Assembly (NCBI GenBank): GCA_016200585.1
Contig: JACQEN010000078.1
Coordinates: 1-34,709, forward strand
DNA from: Deltaproteobacteria bacterium
GTDB taxonomy: Bacteria; Desulfobacterota; Binatia; HRBIN30
Reading direction: 5' to 3'
Length of the DNA stretch: 34,709 nt
This document shows, piece by piece, positions 8,638 through 15,995 of the stretch (positions are counted from its first letter, which is position 1; the number at the start of each line of letters is the position of its first letter). The position numbers were made by a program, and so were the translations under genes. The notes below the pieces were generated by a model. That model did no database searches and had not been told where the DNA came from. It saw only the letters and a program-made list of their open reading frames with translations.

Positions 8638-10023
8638 CTACCGTTCGTCTTCTTTCAGGAACCGCCGCCGTCGGAGGCGGCTGCCGACCTGGCGTTTGAG
8701 CCGCTGGAAAACCGCGCGCCTATCGTGCTTCGGCCATTCGCGCAGCGCTTCCATGATCGTCAGCGGTTGGCGGTCGTCGTTACGCCAGTCGGCGATTTGC
8801 ACCGGCTGGTAGATCTTCGTCCCGCGAAACATGGCGCTGCGATCGAGCACATCGTTCTCCCGCAGGTACTCGACTTGCACCGGAATCTTCAGCCGGTTGA
8901 CCAGATTGCGTTCGGGAGCGCTGCCGCGGCAACGCTCGGGGTTATCGACTTCGACAAGCAGGCGCAGGCCCTTCTTGAGCACGACGATGAAAAAGACGCG
9001 TGTCTCGAGATGGTCGGCGAAATCGTACGCTGCATCCAGTAGCTCATGTGGCGTGATGCGCACGCCGCCATACTCCAGGGCTTCGCCGTACCGCCCCAGC
9101 CATTCCGCCGTCGCCCCCGGTTCGCCGCAGGCGCACGGCTGACTCGACAGGCGCACGAGGTCGCCGGTGAAGTAGCGCACCAGCGGCATCACCTCGTGCA
9201 CCAGGCTGGTCACCGTCAGTACACCGGGCTCGCCCGGATCGACCGGCTCATGAGTTTGCGGATCGACGGTTTCAAGCTCGAGCAGGTCGTGACACAGGTG
9301 CATGCGTCCGGCCGTGCAGCCGACGCCCATGAGTAACGTTTCATCGGAGCCGTAGATCTCGACGACGCGCGCGTCCCAATCCTTTTCGATCACGCGCTTC
9401 AAAGCCGGCGGCAAAATCGCTCCGCCGCAGAAGATCACCTTGAGCGAACCGAGATCGCGGCGCATGTCGTAACCTTCGACTCGTGCCAGCTCGCGCAACA
9501 AGATCGGTTCGAGCGGCAGGCCGCTCAGGGCGGTGACCTTGAGCCGCTTGATGAAGTCGAGGACGCGGGAAAACGGACCATCGCCGGCGGCGATGTGGCA
9601 GGCCCGCGCCTGACGCAGCGCTTCCTCAAGAGCAAATGAGAACGGAGCGGACGGCGGGAAACGGTTCACCAGCATCGTCGGCTGCGACAACTCGGGAACC
9701 ATACGATGCACGATGGTGCCCATGCGTTGCACGTCGCCCAGACCGCACCAGGTGGAGATTGGCTCACCCACCGTGGCAGTAGTCTCGCGATAATGCCCGA
9801 CCTGATGCGGCGGCACGATCAGCATGCCGTACGGACCATTGTCGCGCAGGTGCTCTTTGAAGGTCAGGGGCAGACCCGCCAGATCGGCGCGTCCGTTGAC
9901 ATACGCACCGGCCAGATGGCGGCTGTAGAAAGGACTGCGTCGTGCCCGCGCCACCGCCTCGGCGATCAGACGGTCACGGTCGAGGTCGCTGCCGCGCGCG
10001 ACTGCACTTCCTTCGAACCCCAT
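8638..10023 (-). CDS. PaaK-like AMP-dependent ligase (phenylacetate-CoA ligase family)
   Basis: This 461-residue cytoplasmic enzyme belongs to the adenylate-forming superfamily and most resembles phenylacetate-CoA ligase. The N-terminal part has the family pattern SPFYSRHLAG and LPLTFKEHLRDN. The central domain has GSLKVIFCGGAILP and VVEIYGSDETLLMG, and MPLVRYFTGDLVRL gives the hinge aspartate. A CAC-G cysteine group follows, as in PaaK relatives, then the C-terminal lid RYGEALEYGGVRITP. The ATP phosphate-loop, usually a Ser/Thr/Gly-rich SSGTTG, reads YRETTATVGEP (about residues 78-88) and is not canonical. A C-terminal tail of about 80 residues extends beyond the lid. It probably activates an aromatic or other carboxylic acid as an acyl-adenylate, but the substrate and CoA use are not readable. 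The start is ATG 10023. Confidence 0.82.
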   Translation of the reverse strand: MGFEGSAVARGSDLDRDRLIAEAVARARRSPFYSRHLAGAYVNGRADLAGLPLTFKEHLRDNGPYGMLIVPPHQVGHYRETTATVGEPISTWCGLGDVQRMGTIVHRMVPELSQPTMLVNRFPPSAPFSFALEEALRQARACHIAAGDGPFSRVLDFIKRLKVTALSGLPLEPILLRELARVEGYDMRRDLGSLKVIFCGGAILPPALKRVIEKDWDARVVEIYGSDETLLMGVGCTAGRMHLCHDLLELETVDPQTHEPVDPGEPGVLTVTSLVHEVMPLVRYFTGDLVRLSSQPCACGEPGATAEWLGRYGEALEYGGVRITPHELLDAAYDFADHLETRVFFIVVLKKGLRLLVEVDNPERCRGSAPERNLVNRLKIPVQVEYLRENDVLDRSAMFRGTKIYQPVQIADWRNDDRQPLTIMEALREWPKHDRRAVFQRLKRQVGSRLRRRRFLKEDER

Positions 10024-10089
10024 CGGGCCGATGTTTACCGGGCTTCGCAGGCCGTTGCCAGTCCGCTACCCGGCAGTAGATCGCCACGA

Positions 10090-10746
10090 TCAGGGCGAGT
10101 ATGCCCCTTTGTCCTTGCCGAAGTTAGGATGGTACGGTCCGGACGGAAGGCCAGTGCCTTGCATAACGAAAGCCTGTGCGTTGGCTTGTTGCGCGAGTGG
10201 CCGGTAGTCGATATCGACCATCTGGTTGACGGCGTAGGTGACTGCCGCTGCAACCAACATTCCGATCAAGCTGCCGCCTCCGTCACCGGAGCTTCGAACG
10301 GCCGATTGTGTGCTTTCCCAGAGCACCGTGCCTGTTCGTGTATCCTTCAACACGAACGACACTGTCACCACTGTCGACGACTGTAGTACGACATATTTGG
10401 TGCCCCATTCTTTGATGGTGACGAAGAGAACGGCGTCGGCACCGAAGAGCTCGTGGAATCGCTCAGGGGGAAGCTGCTGTACCAACCCGGCCTCGGGAAG
10501 ACCCAGGTCGCGCAAGAGCAACTCGGTAAGAAAAACCGGAAACACGTAGAAGCCCCGTTCGGCTAGCGGGCGCGATACGGTCGACATGTATTGGGTCTGC
10601 GCCTCGACAGTGGTTGTCTCATTCAAGGCTGGTACGACAAGGATCGAACGCGGCTCGTGCGCAAAATATGCGCTGTAGTCCTTCTTCGCGGCACACCCCG
10701 TCAATAGAAGCACGGCAAAACAAATGGCGACGCCTCGTGGCTTCAT
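10090..10746 (-). CDS. GNA1162 (DUF799) family lipoprotein, third gene of CsgG-type operon
   Basis: This 218-residue lipoprotein (lipobox LLTGC, Cys18) belongs to the DUF799/GNA1162 family. The body starts YFAHEPRSILVVPALNET, a pattern of this family, and carries the long PLAERGFYVFPVFLTELLL helix-strand segment, the GADAVLFVTIKEWGTKY strand pair and a late hydrophobic helix with Gly-rich lead GGGSLIGMLVAAAV. Its ATG overlaps the stop of the DUF4810 gene as ATGA (10746-10743), so the two are probably translationally coupled. Family members occur downstream of CsgG-like and DUF4810 genes in many proteobacteria. The product is presumably an outer-membrane lipoprotein partner of the CsgG homologue. 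Exact function is unknown. Confidence 0.88.
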   Translation of the reverse strand: MKPRGVAICFAVLLLTGCAAKKDYSAYFAHEPRSILVVPALNETTTVEAQTQYMSTVSRPLAERGFYVFPVFLTELLLRDLGLPEAGLVQQLPPERFHELFGADAVLFVTIKEWGTKYVVLQSSTVVTVSFVLKDTRTGTVLWESTQSAVRSSGDGGGSLIGMLVAAAVTYAVNQMVDIDYRPLAQQANAQAFVMQGTGLPSGPYHPNFGKDKGAYSP

Positions 10747-11159
10747 CGTACCGCACCTCCCCCTGCCGCAGCCTGTGGGTCGGAACTGGTCTGCGCACGA
10801 ACCTTGGCGACCAGTTTGTCCATGAGCGGCTTGGATTCGGGAAACAGCTGGGCTTCCTGTTCGAAATACTCGATGGCACGTTCGCGCTGCCCATGCTTGT
10901 AGAGCATAAAACCATACTCGGCACAGACGCCCGGAGGGATGCGGCGGCCCTTGGCGACGTTGATCGTTGTCTCGAGATCGGATTGCGCGTGCGCTTCATC
11001 GTGCGTTACGTAGCTGGCTTGCAAGCTGTCTTCGTAACGCCCCCAGTCATAGAGCGGAGCCTGCGCACAACCGTAAGCGACAACGCTGCAGGCGACCGCC
11101 ATCGGCAGCCACGCACTTAGGAGGACACGGCTGTAATTCGCCGAGCTTGGGGCCCTCAC
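10743..11159 (-). CDS. DUF4810 family lipoprotein, second gene of CsgG-type operon
   Basis: The frame is open up to 11423, but that longer version runs back through the csgG-like gene in the wrong frame. I place the start at GTG 11159, which overlaps the upstream stop as GTGA and has AAAGG about nine bases before it. This gives 138 residues with a signal ending in the lipobox VAYGC (Cys31), directly followed by the DUF4810 hallmark PLYDWGRYEDSLQASYV. A helical TPR-like stretch follows (PPGVCAEYGFMLYKHGQ, then RAIEYFEQEAQLFPESK) and a disordered Ala/Gly tail. Its 3' end overlaps the GNA1162 gene by four bases. It is probably a periplasmic-facing lipoprotein that works with the CsgG and GNA1162 homologues. 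Confidence 0.88.
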   Translation of the reverse strand: MRAPSSANYSRVLLSAWLPMAVACSVVAYGCAQAPLYDWGRYEDSLQASYVTHDEAHAQSDLETTINVAKGRRIPPGVCAEYGFMLYKHGQRERAIEYFEQEAQLFPESKPLMDKLVAKVRAQTSSDPQAAAGGGAVR

Positions 11160-11851
11160 TGAGATCCGCCTTTGGCTGCACGTCGGGCAGCGAGCGTGCG
11201 GACGACGTTGTTCATCATATTGACGATTGCGGCGTCGATGGCCTTGCCGTCGAGAGTGGAATCCCATCCGGCGCTGCCCCCGAAACCAAGCGTGCTCGAC
11301 GCTTCGATGGTAGCTTCGCCGCTTCCTTCTTGGGTGTAGAAGATCTCTCCAGTCCGCGGCTCGGCGAGTCGCAGAACGACGCGTGCACGTGCCCGTTGTT
11401 GCTTTGACCGCCCAACGAACCACGAGCTGCCGGTGGTTTCGCGTCCCAACTCGGCAACCGAACCCAAGATGAGCGCGTCAACACCTTGTAGGTTCTTCCT
11501 AAATTCTTCTTCCGAAAGACCCATCAGCTTCGCTTCTGCTTGCAGTCGGCCAAGATCTGGCCTCTCCACAACGATGAAGCGTTGCGTTTCAACAAGGTGA
11601 TTGGTGAGTAGGTCGCTCGCCTGCTTGCCGAGCCGATCTCCCGACTGATCCGTGAACAGGCCGGCTCCGTAAGTCGATTCGTTCGTGAAGCGTCCAATGG
11701 CGATCTTCATTCGGTCCGCCTCTGGGAGCGGCGCCGCAGCCACGATTGGGCCGCGATCGGCAACCCCTTCATTGATTGTCCGAGTAGGGCTGCACGCCGC
11801 AGCGAGCCCGATCAGCCCCAAGACAGAACCGCAGTAAACCGCTAGTCGCAT
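11156..11851 (-). CDS. CsgG/HfaB family outer-membrane lipoprotein
   Basis: This 231-residue protein has a lipobox LAAAC (Cys20) and a CsgG fold: KIAIGRFTNESTYGAGLF near the start, ASDLLTNHLVETQRFIVVER, the family's LQAEAKLMGLSEEE region, GVDALILGSVAELGRET, and RARVVLRLAEPRTGEIFY near the end. In the curli system CsgG is a nonameric outer-membrane secretion channel. Here no curli subunit, csgE or csgF gene is visible. Instead the gene heads a three-gene set with DUF4810 and GNA1162 lipoproteins, a combination known from many Gram-negative genomes. An AAGAAGGGG stretch lies just before ATG 11851, a good ribosome binding site. The family is sure; the channel function is inferred. Confidence 0.9.
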   Translation of the reverse strand: MRLAVYCGSVLGLIGLAAACSPTRTINEGVADRGPIVAAAPLPEADRMKIAIGRFTNESTYGAGLFTDQSGDRLGKQASDLLTNHLVETQRFIVVERPDLGRLQAEAKLMGLSEEEFRKNLQGVDALILGSVAELGRETTGSSWFVGRSKQQRARARVVLRLAEPRTGEIFYTQEGSGEATIEASSTLGFGGSAGWDSTLDGKAIDAAIVNMMNNVVRTLAARRAAKGGSQ

Positions 11852-12130
11852 TGGCGCCCCTTCTTTACTTTCGGTGCGAACGGGCGACCCATACCACTAA
11901 GTTCCCGGCGTCGTCTAGGCACGTGAAAATGCCCAGAGAGCTTGCAGCACGAGAAGATCGAGAGGTTCAAACGACGCGACATGGAACGTATCTTGGCGAC
12001 TGCAAGCGGTAGTGATAGCCCTTGATGAACGGTGGCCTGTGGGCGTTTGGCTCAACGCTTGGGGCCAAGCAATCAATCGTATACCCAAGAGGCCCGTTGG
12101 AACACTCATAGGAATAGACGGAGGTGAAGG

Positions 12131-12460
12131 ATGCCGGGCAAGCTGAAGACAATCGCGATTTCGACGGTGCTGCTACTGCTCTCTTCCGCAGAAATGCAGG
12201 CGCGATCGAGCAAGAGCGATTCAGGCAAATCGCATTCGGTCGTCGTGTGGACAGGCACGGTACTAACGAACGTCGTGTACGTGCCGGCGAAGCTGGTTTA
12301 TGCAGGGTTAGGCGGTCTCACTGGAGCCTTCGCGTGGGCGCTGACCGGCGGCAACGAAGAAGTTGCCGATTCAATCTGGACCCCTTCGACCGGAGGGACG
12401 TACGTCATCACGCCGACGATGATGGAAGGCGGACAAAAGGTTCACTTCAGCGGTTCATGA
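12131..12460 (+). CDS. Conserved small glycine-rich membrane or exported protein
   Basis: This 109-residue protein starts at ATG 12131, seven bases after a strong GGAGGTG; that site favours this frame over the overlapping one at 12124. A cleavable-looking signal (ISTVLLLLSSAEMQA) is followed by a short charged stretch. A hydrophobic segment with repeated glycines (VLTNVVYVPAKLVYAGLGGL, then TGAFAWALTGG) resembles a glycine-zipper membrane insertion. The C-terminal block DSIWTPSTGGTYVITP looks conserved. I recognise the pattern as one that recurs in small deltaproteobacterial hypothetical proteins but know no function. It lies in the lipoprotein-rich region between the CsgG operon and the SYLF gene. 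Confidence 0.75.
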   Translation: MPGKLKTIAISTVLLLLSSAEMQARSSKSDSGKSHSVVVWTGTVLTNVVYVPAKLVYAGLGGLTGAFAWALTGGNEEVADSIWTPSTGGTYVITPTMMEGGQKVHFSGS

Positions 12461-12514
12461 TCGACTAGCCTTCCCGGAACTGTCGACTCTCGACTAGCCT
12501 GCTGTCACGCTGCC

Positions 12515-13177
12515 TTAGTATCGCGCCAGCACGTCGAGGAGCTTCTTCGCCCCACGCGGTGCGGCGACCTTACCATTGAAGATGTCCGCTGGTTTCACCT
12601 TCTGACCGTAGTACTCGGTGTTCGCACTTGTGCGCTCGGCGATGACGGTGCCCTCGAGGGAGACGCCGGCGAACAGACCCTGCGTGCGGCTATAGCTGTA
12701 CACGGCGGCCTGCAGGGTTACATCGGCTCCAACGTTGCGCCCGACCGGCCCGGCCGCCACGCTCAGGTCGCCGCCCAAAGATACATTGCCACCTTTCGAG
12801 AAAGCCTTCACGGCTGCCGGTGTATTCAGGACGATGACGAATTCGCTGACCTCCGCCCCGATTTGAAATCCAAACCCGGCACCGCCGGTACCGATCGCCG
12901 AGGGACCACTCCAACCGTTCTTGGTGCGCGCGATCACCAAACCCTTGCCGCCGCGCGCGCTGACGATGAAGCCGGCCTTGGCGACCGTGAGGATAGCCAA
13001 GCCTTTTGCGTCTTTGAGGATCGCCGGCGGAATCGCCTTCTCGGGCATCTCCTGAAAGCGCTGCAATATGCTGACGGCTTGATCGACGTCGTCCTGCAAC
13101 CCGTCGGCAAAGGCCACCCGGCCCTGGACGATGACAAGCACAACGAGCGCAAGCTTCAAGATGGAACTCGATCGCAT
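12515..13177 (-). CDS. SYLF (YSC84) domain lipid-binding secreted protein
   Basis: This is a 220-residue protein beginning at ATG 13177, chosen because AGGAGG lies seven bases upstream and because the signal peptide (SILKLALVVLVIVQGRVAFA) then sits at the N-terminus; the longer reading to 13219 adds only a basic leader. The mature part is one SYLF/YSC84 domain: IPPAILKDAKGLAILTV, AGFIVSARGGKGLVIAR, a Gly-rich block GTGGAGFGFQIGAEVSEFV, and YSRTQGLFAGVSLEGTVI. In eukaryotes the domain binds phosphoinositides. Bacterial secreted members are of unknown role but are assumed to bind membranes. It is probably periplasmic. Confidence 0.9.
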   Translation of the reverse strand: MRSSSILKLALVVLVIVQGRVAFADGLQDDVDQAVSILQRFQEMPEKAIPPAILKDAKGLAILTVAKAGFIVSARGGKGLVIARTKNGWSGPSAIGTGGAGFGFQIGAEVSEFVIVLNTPAAVKAFSKGGNVSLGGDLSVAAGPVGRNVGADVTLQAAVYSYSRTQGLFAGVSLEGTVIAERTSANTEYYGQKVKPADIFNGKVAAPRGAKKLLDVLARY

Positions 13178-13892
13178 GGCTGGCCTCCTGTCCTTTCGGC
13201 GCACAACAAGCGCGTGCACACGACAAAGTGACCGCGCTGGCGTGATGAATCAAGAGGCAAAAACGACGGCCACAATCCTTGGATTCAGAGCTCTGATTAC
13301 GACGCCGAAGAATCTGACACAGGAAAAACACGGGAGGCGGAAGAAAAAAACTTGACCTGCGGGAGAAACTTGTACTACCAGGCGGAGCGCAATTTTCTGG
13401 GCGACACGCTCAGAGGGGGCAGAGAAAATGGTATCTCGGATGCATGGCCAGGACGGCCATACGTTGTCCAGCTATGCCGTCTATGAGATTGGCGAGTTGA
13501 ACGGTTTTTGGGGGTTCGCCTTTTGCGAACCATTGCCTTGCTGACAATTTGGCATCGATCGCCGCGGGTTTCACTGGCATGGAAGATTCAGCGGGAATCA
13601 ACCCACTTTCTAAGGTTCGAACCAAATTGACGTCGAACATTGCCGTGTGATAACCCGCATTGAACTATTCCGGGGGGCGTTGATCTCAGTGAAAGCAACG
13701 GGGTCGGCTACGTAGAGATAGCTATTTTGCCCTCAGAGGGGGGCGGCATCTAGGGGGGTTGCATACATCGCTGACGTCTCGGCTATCCCTGCCCCCCTGA
13801 CAATCAAAAGGGCGGCGAAATGCGAGCCAAGCCATTGACTTTGTCGTTGTATCGGTAAAGAAGAGGTGAAAATTCTTCAGGAGGGGGATCGT
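13178..13892. other. 715-base stretch with no convincing gene
   Basis: No reading frame here has recognisable features. A 76-codon frame on the minus strand (13410-13640) has no ribosome binding site or family resemblance. The stretch contains small hairpins: ATGGCC-AGGAC-GGCCAT (13444-13460) and a perfect seven-base stem GGTTCGC / GCGAACC with a CTTTT loop (13513-13531). There are also several runs of six G or C between 13740 and 13800. Base composition is noticeably less GC-rich than in the flanking genes. It presumably contains the promoters of the divergent SYLF and TRL genes, but I cannot place them with confidence. Confidence 0.5.
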
Positions 13893-14219
13893 ATGGTCAA
13901 GATGTTGATGATCGGTGTGGGTTGTTGTGGGCTGCTCGGGCTCTCGGCGTGCGCTACCACCGTAAGCCCTTTGAACGGGTCCATCTACACGAATGTTCGG
14001 TACCCCAATTTCTACGACGGAGTTACCAATGACGGACCAGGATCTAAGCGTGGCGAAGCCGAGGCGTCGAGCGTGCTTGGCATAGTGGCAACCGGAGACG
14101 CATCAGTTGAAGCAGCCGCGCGAAATGGGCGCATCAACAAAATCCACACTGCGGATACGGAAGCAACGAGCATTTTGGGTCTCTACGCGACCTACAAAAC
14201 TATCGTAACTGGGGAATAG
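13893..14219 (+). CDS. TRL-like family lipoprotein
   Basis: This 108-residue lipoprotein starts at ATG 13893, preceded by AGGAGGGGG; the GTG at 13866 in the same frame lies upstream of that site and would only add nine residues. The signal ends in lipobox GLSAC (Cys20). The mature protein matches the TRL-like family pattern: LNGSIYTNVRYPNF near the start, then two similar repeats ASSVLGIVATGDASVEAAAR and ATSILGLYATYKTIV separated by INKIHTADTE. TRL proteins are small lipoproteins of unknown function. The gene is followed by a large palindrome that may end its transcript. Confidence 0.82.
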   Translation: MVKMLMIGVGCCGLLGLSACATTVSPLNGSIYTNVRYPNFYDGVTNDGPGSKRGEAEASSVLGIVATGDASVEAAARNGRINKIHTADTEATSILGLYATYKTIVTGE

Positions 14220-14264
14220 TAGCCCTTACCAAAAGACGTGGGCAACTAGGCTCGTTTGATCCTG

Positions 14265-14298
14265 CAGTACAGGCCACCAGCGCTGGTGGCCTGTACTG
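14265..14298. terminator. Perfect 34-base palindrome downstream of the TRL gene
   Basis: Left arm cagtacaggccaccag (14265-14280) is the exact reverse complement of the right arm (14283-14298), with the central cg making the full 34 bases self-complementary. As RNA it would fold into a long GC-rich hairpin 46 bases after the TRL stop codon. There is no T-run after it, so a Rho-independent terminator role is possible but not certain. A protein-binding or REP-like site is an alternative. Confidence 0.6.
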
Positions 14299-14372
14299 TA
14301 CATACTTGTCGCCCGAGCGCAGCCGTTCGGCAATAAAACAGAACCCAAGTGACTGGTCTGTCAAGGCCGTGA

Positions 14373-14942
14373 TTGCCGAGGCTGCGTCGTCATAGTAGGC
14401 TGCTCGCAAGCATTGTAGCCGTTGGGCTTGAATGCGTTGTTACAGGTCATTCCGAAGCTGAAGTCTGTGCGAAATGCGTCGACGTTGGCGTTTTTTCAGG
14501 GTTCAGCTTATCGGTCCGTAGCCCTACCAAAGAACCTGTACGTTACGGTCTCGTTCGTTCGATCGGCTACCTACCTGCGGATAGTTTCGAACTTGGTCTC
14601 GCGTTGGGAATTGTGGGTAACACCAATGGTAGCCTAGGGACAACTTTGATCGGACGGGCAGACCACTATCTTCACAGCGACGGTCGGCTACTTCCGTATC
14701 TCGGCGTTAGGGGCGTTTCCGAAACGGAGCTCACCAATCGCCATCTCAAGACGTCGGGCCTGTATGGAGCCCAAGTAGGAACTCGTTTCTTCCTGAACGC
14801 AGATACATCATTCTTTGTCGAAGTGGTTTCCCTGTTTCCAGTTGAACAACCCGGCCAACCATTTCTGGGAATTGATGTGGGCATTAGTTGGTTGCGCAAG
14901 GTATCAAGTGAGAAATCACGCACCGAAAATTTGCCCAGATGA
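14373..14942 (+). CDS. Predicted outer-membrane beta-barrel protein
   Basis: This is a 189-residue protein read from TTG 14373, the only start that keeps a signal peptide (RRHSRLLASIVAVGLECVVT, ending about residue 29). The mature part alternates polar and hydrophobic residues in short strands with glycine-rich turns: VDVGVFSGFSLSVRS, YGLVRSIGYLPADSFELGLAL, LLPYLGVRGVSETEL, GLYGAQVGTRFFLNADTSFF. It ends with a strand GIDVGISWLRKV. That is what an eight-strand OmpA- or OmpW-like barrel looks like, though no family is recognised and the last residue is not the usual Phe. The start codon is weak, so the true start is uncertain. The gene could have been linked to the OmpA-domain remnant just downstream. 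Confidence 0.55.
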   Translation: MPRLRRHSRLLASIVAVGLECVVTGHSEAEVCAKCVDVGVFSGFSLSVRSPTKEPVRYGLVRSIGYLPADSFELGLALGIVGNTNGSLGTTLIGRADHYLHSDGRLLPYLGVRGVSETELTNRHLKTSGLYGAQVGTRFFLNADTSFFVEVVSLFPVEQPGQPFLGIDVGISWLRKVSSEKSRTENLPR

Positions 14943-15016
14943 AGCCGGTTAGCCGAGGCATATGATCTGATTCAGGTTCAGGCATGTCACAGCCGTGTTG
15001 CTTCCGAAAAGCCTGA

Positions 15017-15376
15017 TTCCGAAGTGTAAAGCTGCTGTTCAACGTCAATGCCACGGATTTCTTCGGGGAGGCGGACGTCGGCGAATATCAGATCTGGCTA
15101 CGTGAGATCGCCAAGAACATCCTGGCGTCGAAGAGCTGCATACAAGTCGTTGGCCACGCCAGCCGTTCGGGAACGGATGAGCACAACTATGTCCCTTCCG
15201 TGAAACGGGCCGAGTTGATCTACGGTAGGCTACAATCCGAAGCACCCGGAGTCGGCAAGAAAGCGGTCGCCATAGGGCGAGGATCCACGGAGAACATCAT
15301 TGGCACGGGGACCAACGACGCCAGCGACGCCATTGACCGGAGAGTGGAATTCAAGATGTCCGAATGCAGCACTTGA
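15017..15376 (+). pseudogene. OmpA C-terminal-like domain remnant without a start codon
   Basis: An open frame of about 119 codons, bounded by stop codons at 15014 and 15374 and with no ATG, GTG or usable start before the domain, encodes a nearly complete OmpA-like peptidoglycan-binding domain. It reads KLLFNVNATDF, then IAKNILASKSCIQVVGHASR, SGTDEHNYVPSVKRAELIYG, and GRGSTENIIGTGTNDASDA followed by IDRRVEFKMSEC. The conserved GHAS, Lys-Arg-Ala and Asp-Arg-Arg-Val-Glu-Phe positions are intact. The N-terminal part and signal are missing, so this is either the 3' end of a gene broken by deletion or frameshift, or a piece of a protein once fused to the barrel gene upstream. It would not be expressed as it stands. 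Confidence 0.65.
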
Positions 15377-15485
15377 GTACGGCTCTGCGAATACCCCCGC
15401 AGCCTGTGGAGAACTACTCTCCCAACCTTTTGACCCCACCACACCGCCACAGAGGGGGCCAGACTCTCTGACGCATCAAATGCTG

Positions 15486-15531
15486 CGGACAGAATCACTG
15501 AGCAGTTAACCCCGGACAGAATCACTGAGCA
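15486..15531. repeat. 19-base direct repeat, two copies
   Basis: The sequence cggacagaatcactgagca occurs at 15486-15504 and again, identical, at 15513-15531. The copies start 27 bases apart, in the 263-base spacer between the OmpA remnant and the tandem lipoprotein genes. The spacer otherwise holds no gene. Two copies are too few for a CRISPR array. They could be a scar of a mobile element or a regulatory tandem site. Confidence 0.65.
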
Positions 15532-15639
15532 AAGACAGGAGCATCATCAAGTAAGCTTGACTCGTTGCGCCAAACCATGGTACGCGCCCACAAGTTTCTC
15601 TTTTTGGGGCTTGAGTACATACACTGAAGGGAGTGCAAG

Positions 15640-15981
15640 ATGACGCGCTGGGTGAAAGTCCTTATGGCCGCAGCACCACTAGTCGCAATCGTGGGATGCA
15701 CGAATAGGTTTACGCAGTATGCTCCAATGGACGGGATCAAGTTGACAGTAAAACCAAGCGAGTATCAAACTGCATCAGCGGGTAAAGGCAAAGATTGTGT
15801 GCCAATCATCCTAGGCTTTCAGTTGGCGAACCCATCGTTTGCCAAAGCAGAACAGCAAGCCCTCGCCAGCTCGGGCGGGCAGTTCTTGCTCAACAAGCGA
15901 CTTTATGAGGGTGTTGAGAACGATTGGCTCTTGATCCACGACCGGTGCACATACGTCGAAGGCACCGGAGTGAAGTTCTAG
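15640..15981 (+). CDS. Small lipoprotein, first of a tandem paralogous pair
   Basis: This 113-residue protein has AGGGAG eleven bases before ATG 15640 and a lipobox AIVGC (Cys20). The mature part carries a pattern shared with the next gene: K-D-C-V-P-I-I-L-G-F-Q-L-A-N-P-S near residue 52, a run of spaced alanines, then LLNKRLYEGVE and finally RCTYVEGTGVKF. The two conserved cysteines (in CVP and in RCTYVEG) may form a disulfide. No known family is recognised. The gene lies 14 bases upstream of its paralogue and is probably co-transcribed with it. Base composition is lower in GC than in the window's housekeeping-type genes. Confidence 0.75.
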   Translation: MTRWVKVLMAAAPLVAIVGCTNRFTQYAPMDGIKLTVKPSEYQTASAGKGKDCVPIILGFQLANPSFAKAEQQALASSGGQFLLNKRLYEGVENDWLLIHDRCTYVEGTGVKF

Positions 15982-15995
15982 GTTGAGGGGGTATC

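Noticed and set aside
9706..10386. 226-codon plus-strand frame
   Set aside because: It covers the 5' end of the PaaK-like gene and the 3' end of the GNA1162 gene in antisense and has no protein-like pattern.
13410..13640. 76-codon minus-strand frame in the SYLF/TRL spacer
   Set aside because: No ribosome binding site, no recognisable motif and no neighbour support; left unannotated, although a small gene cannot be excluded.
13835..13861. TTGACT...TAAAGA as a sigma-70 promoter of the TRL gene
   Set aside because: Spacing is only about 15 bases and the -10 match is poor; not strong enough to list.
15486..15531. Possible CRISPR array
   Set aside because: Only two 19-base copies with an eight-base gap between them and no cas genes in the window.
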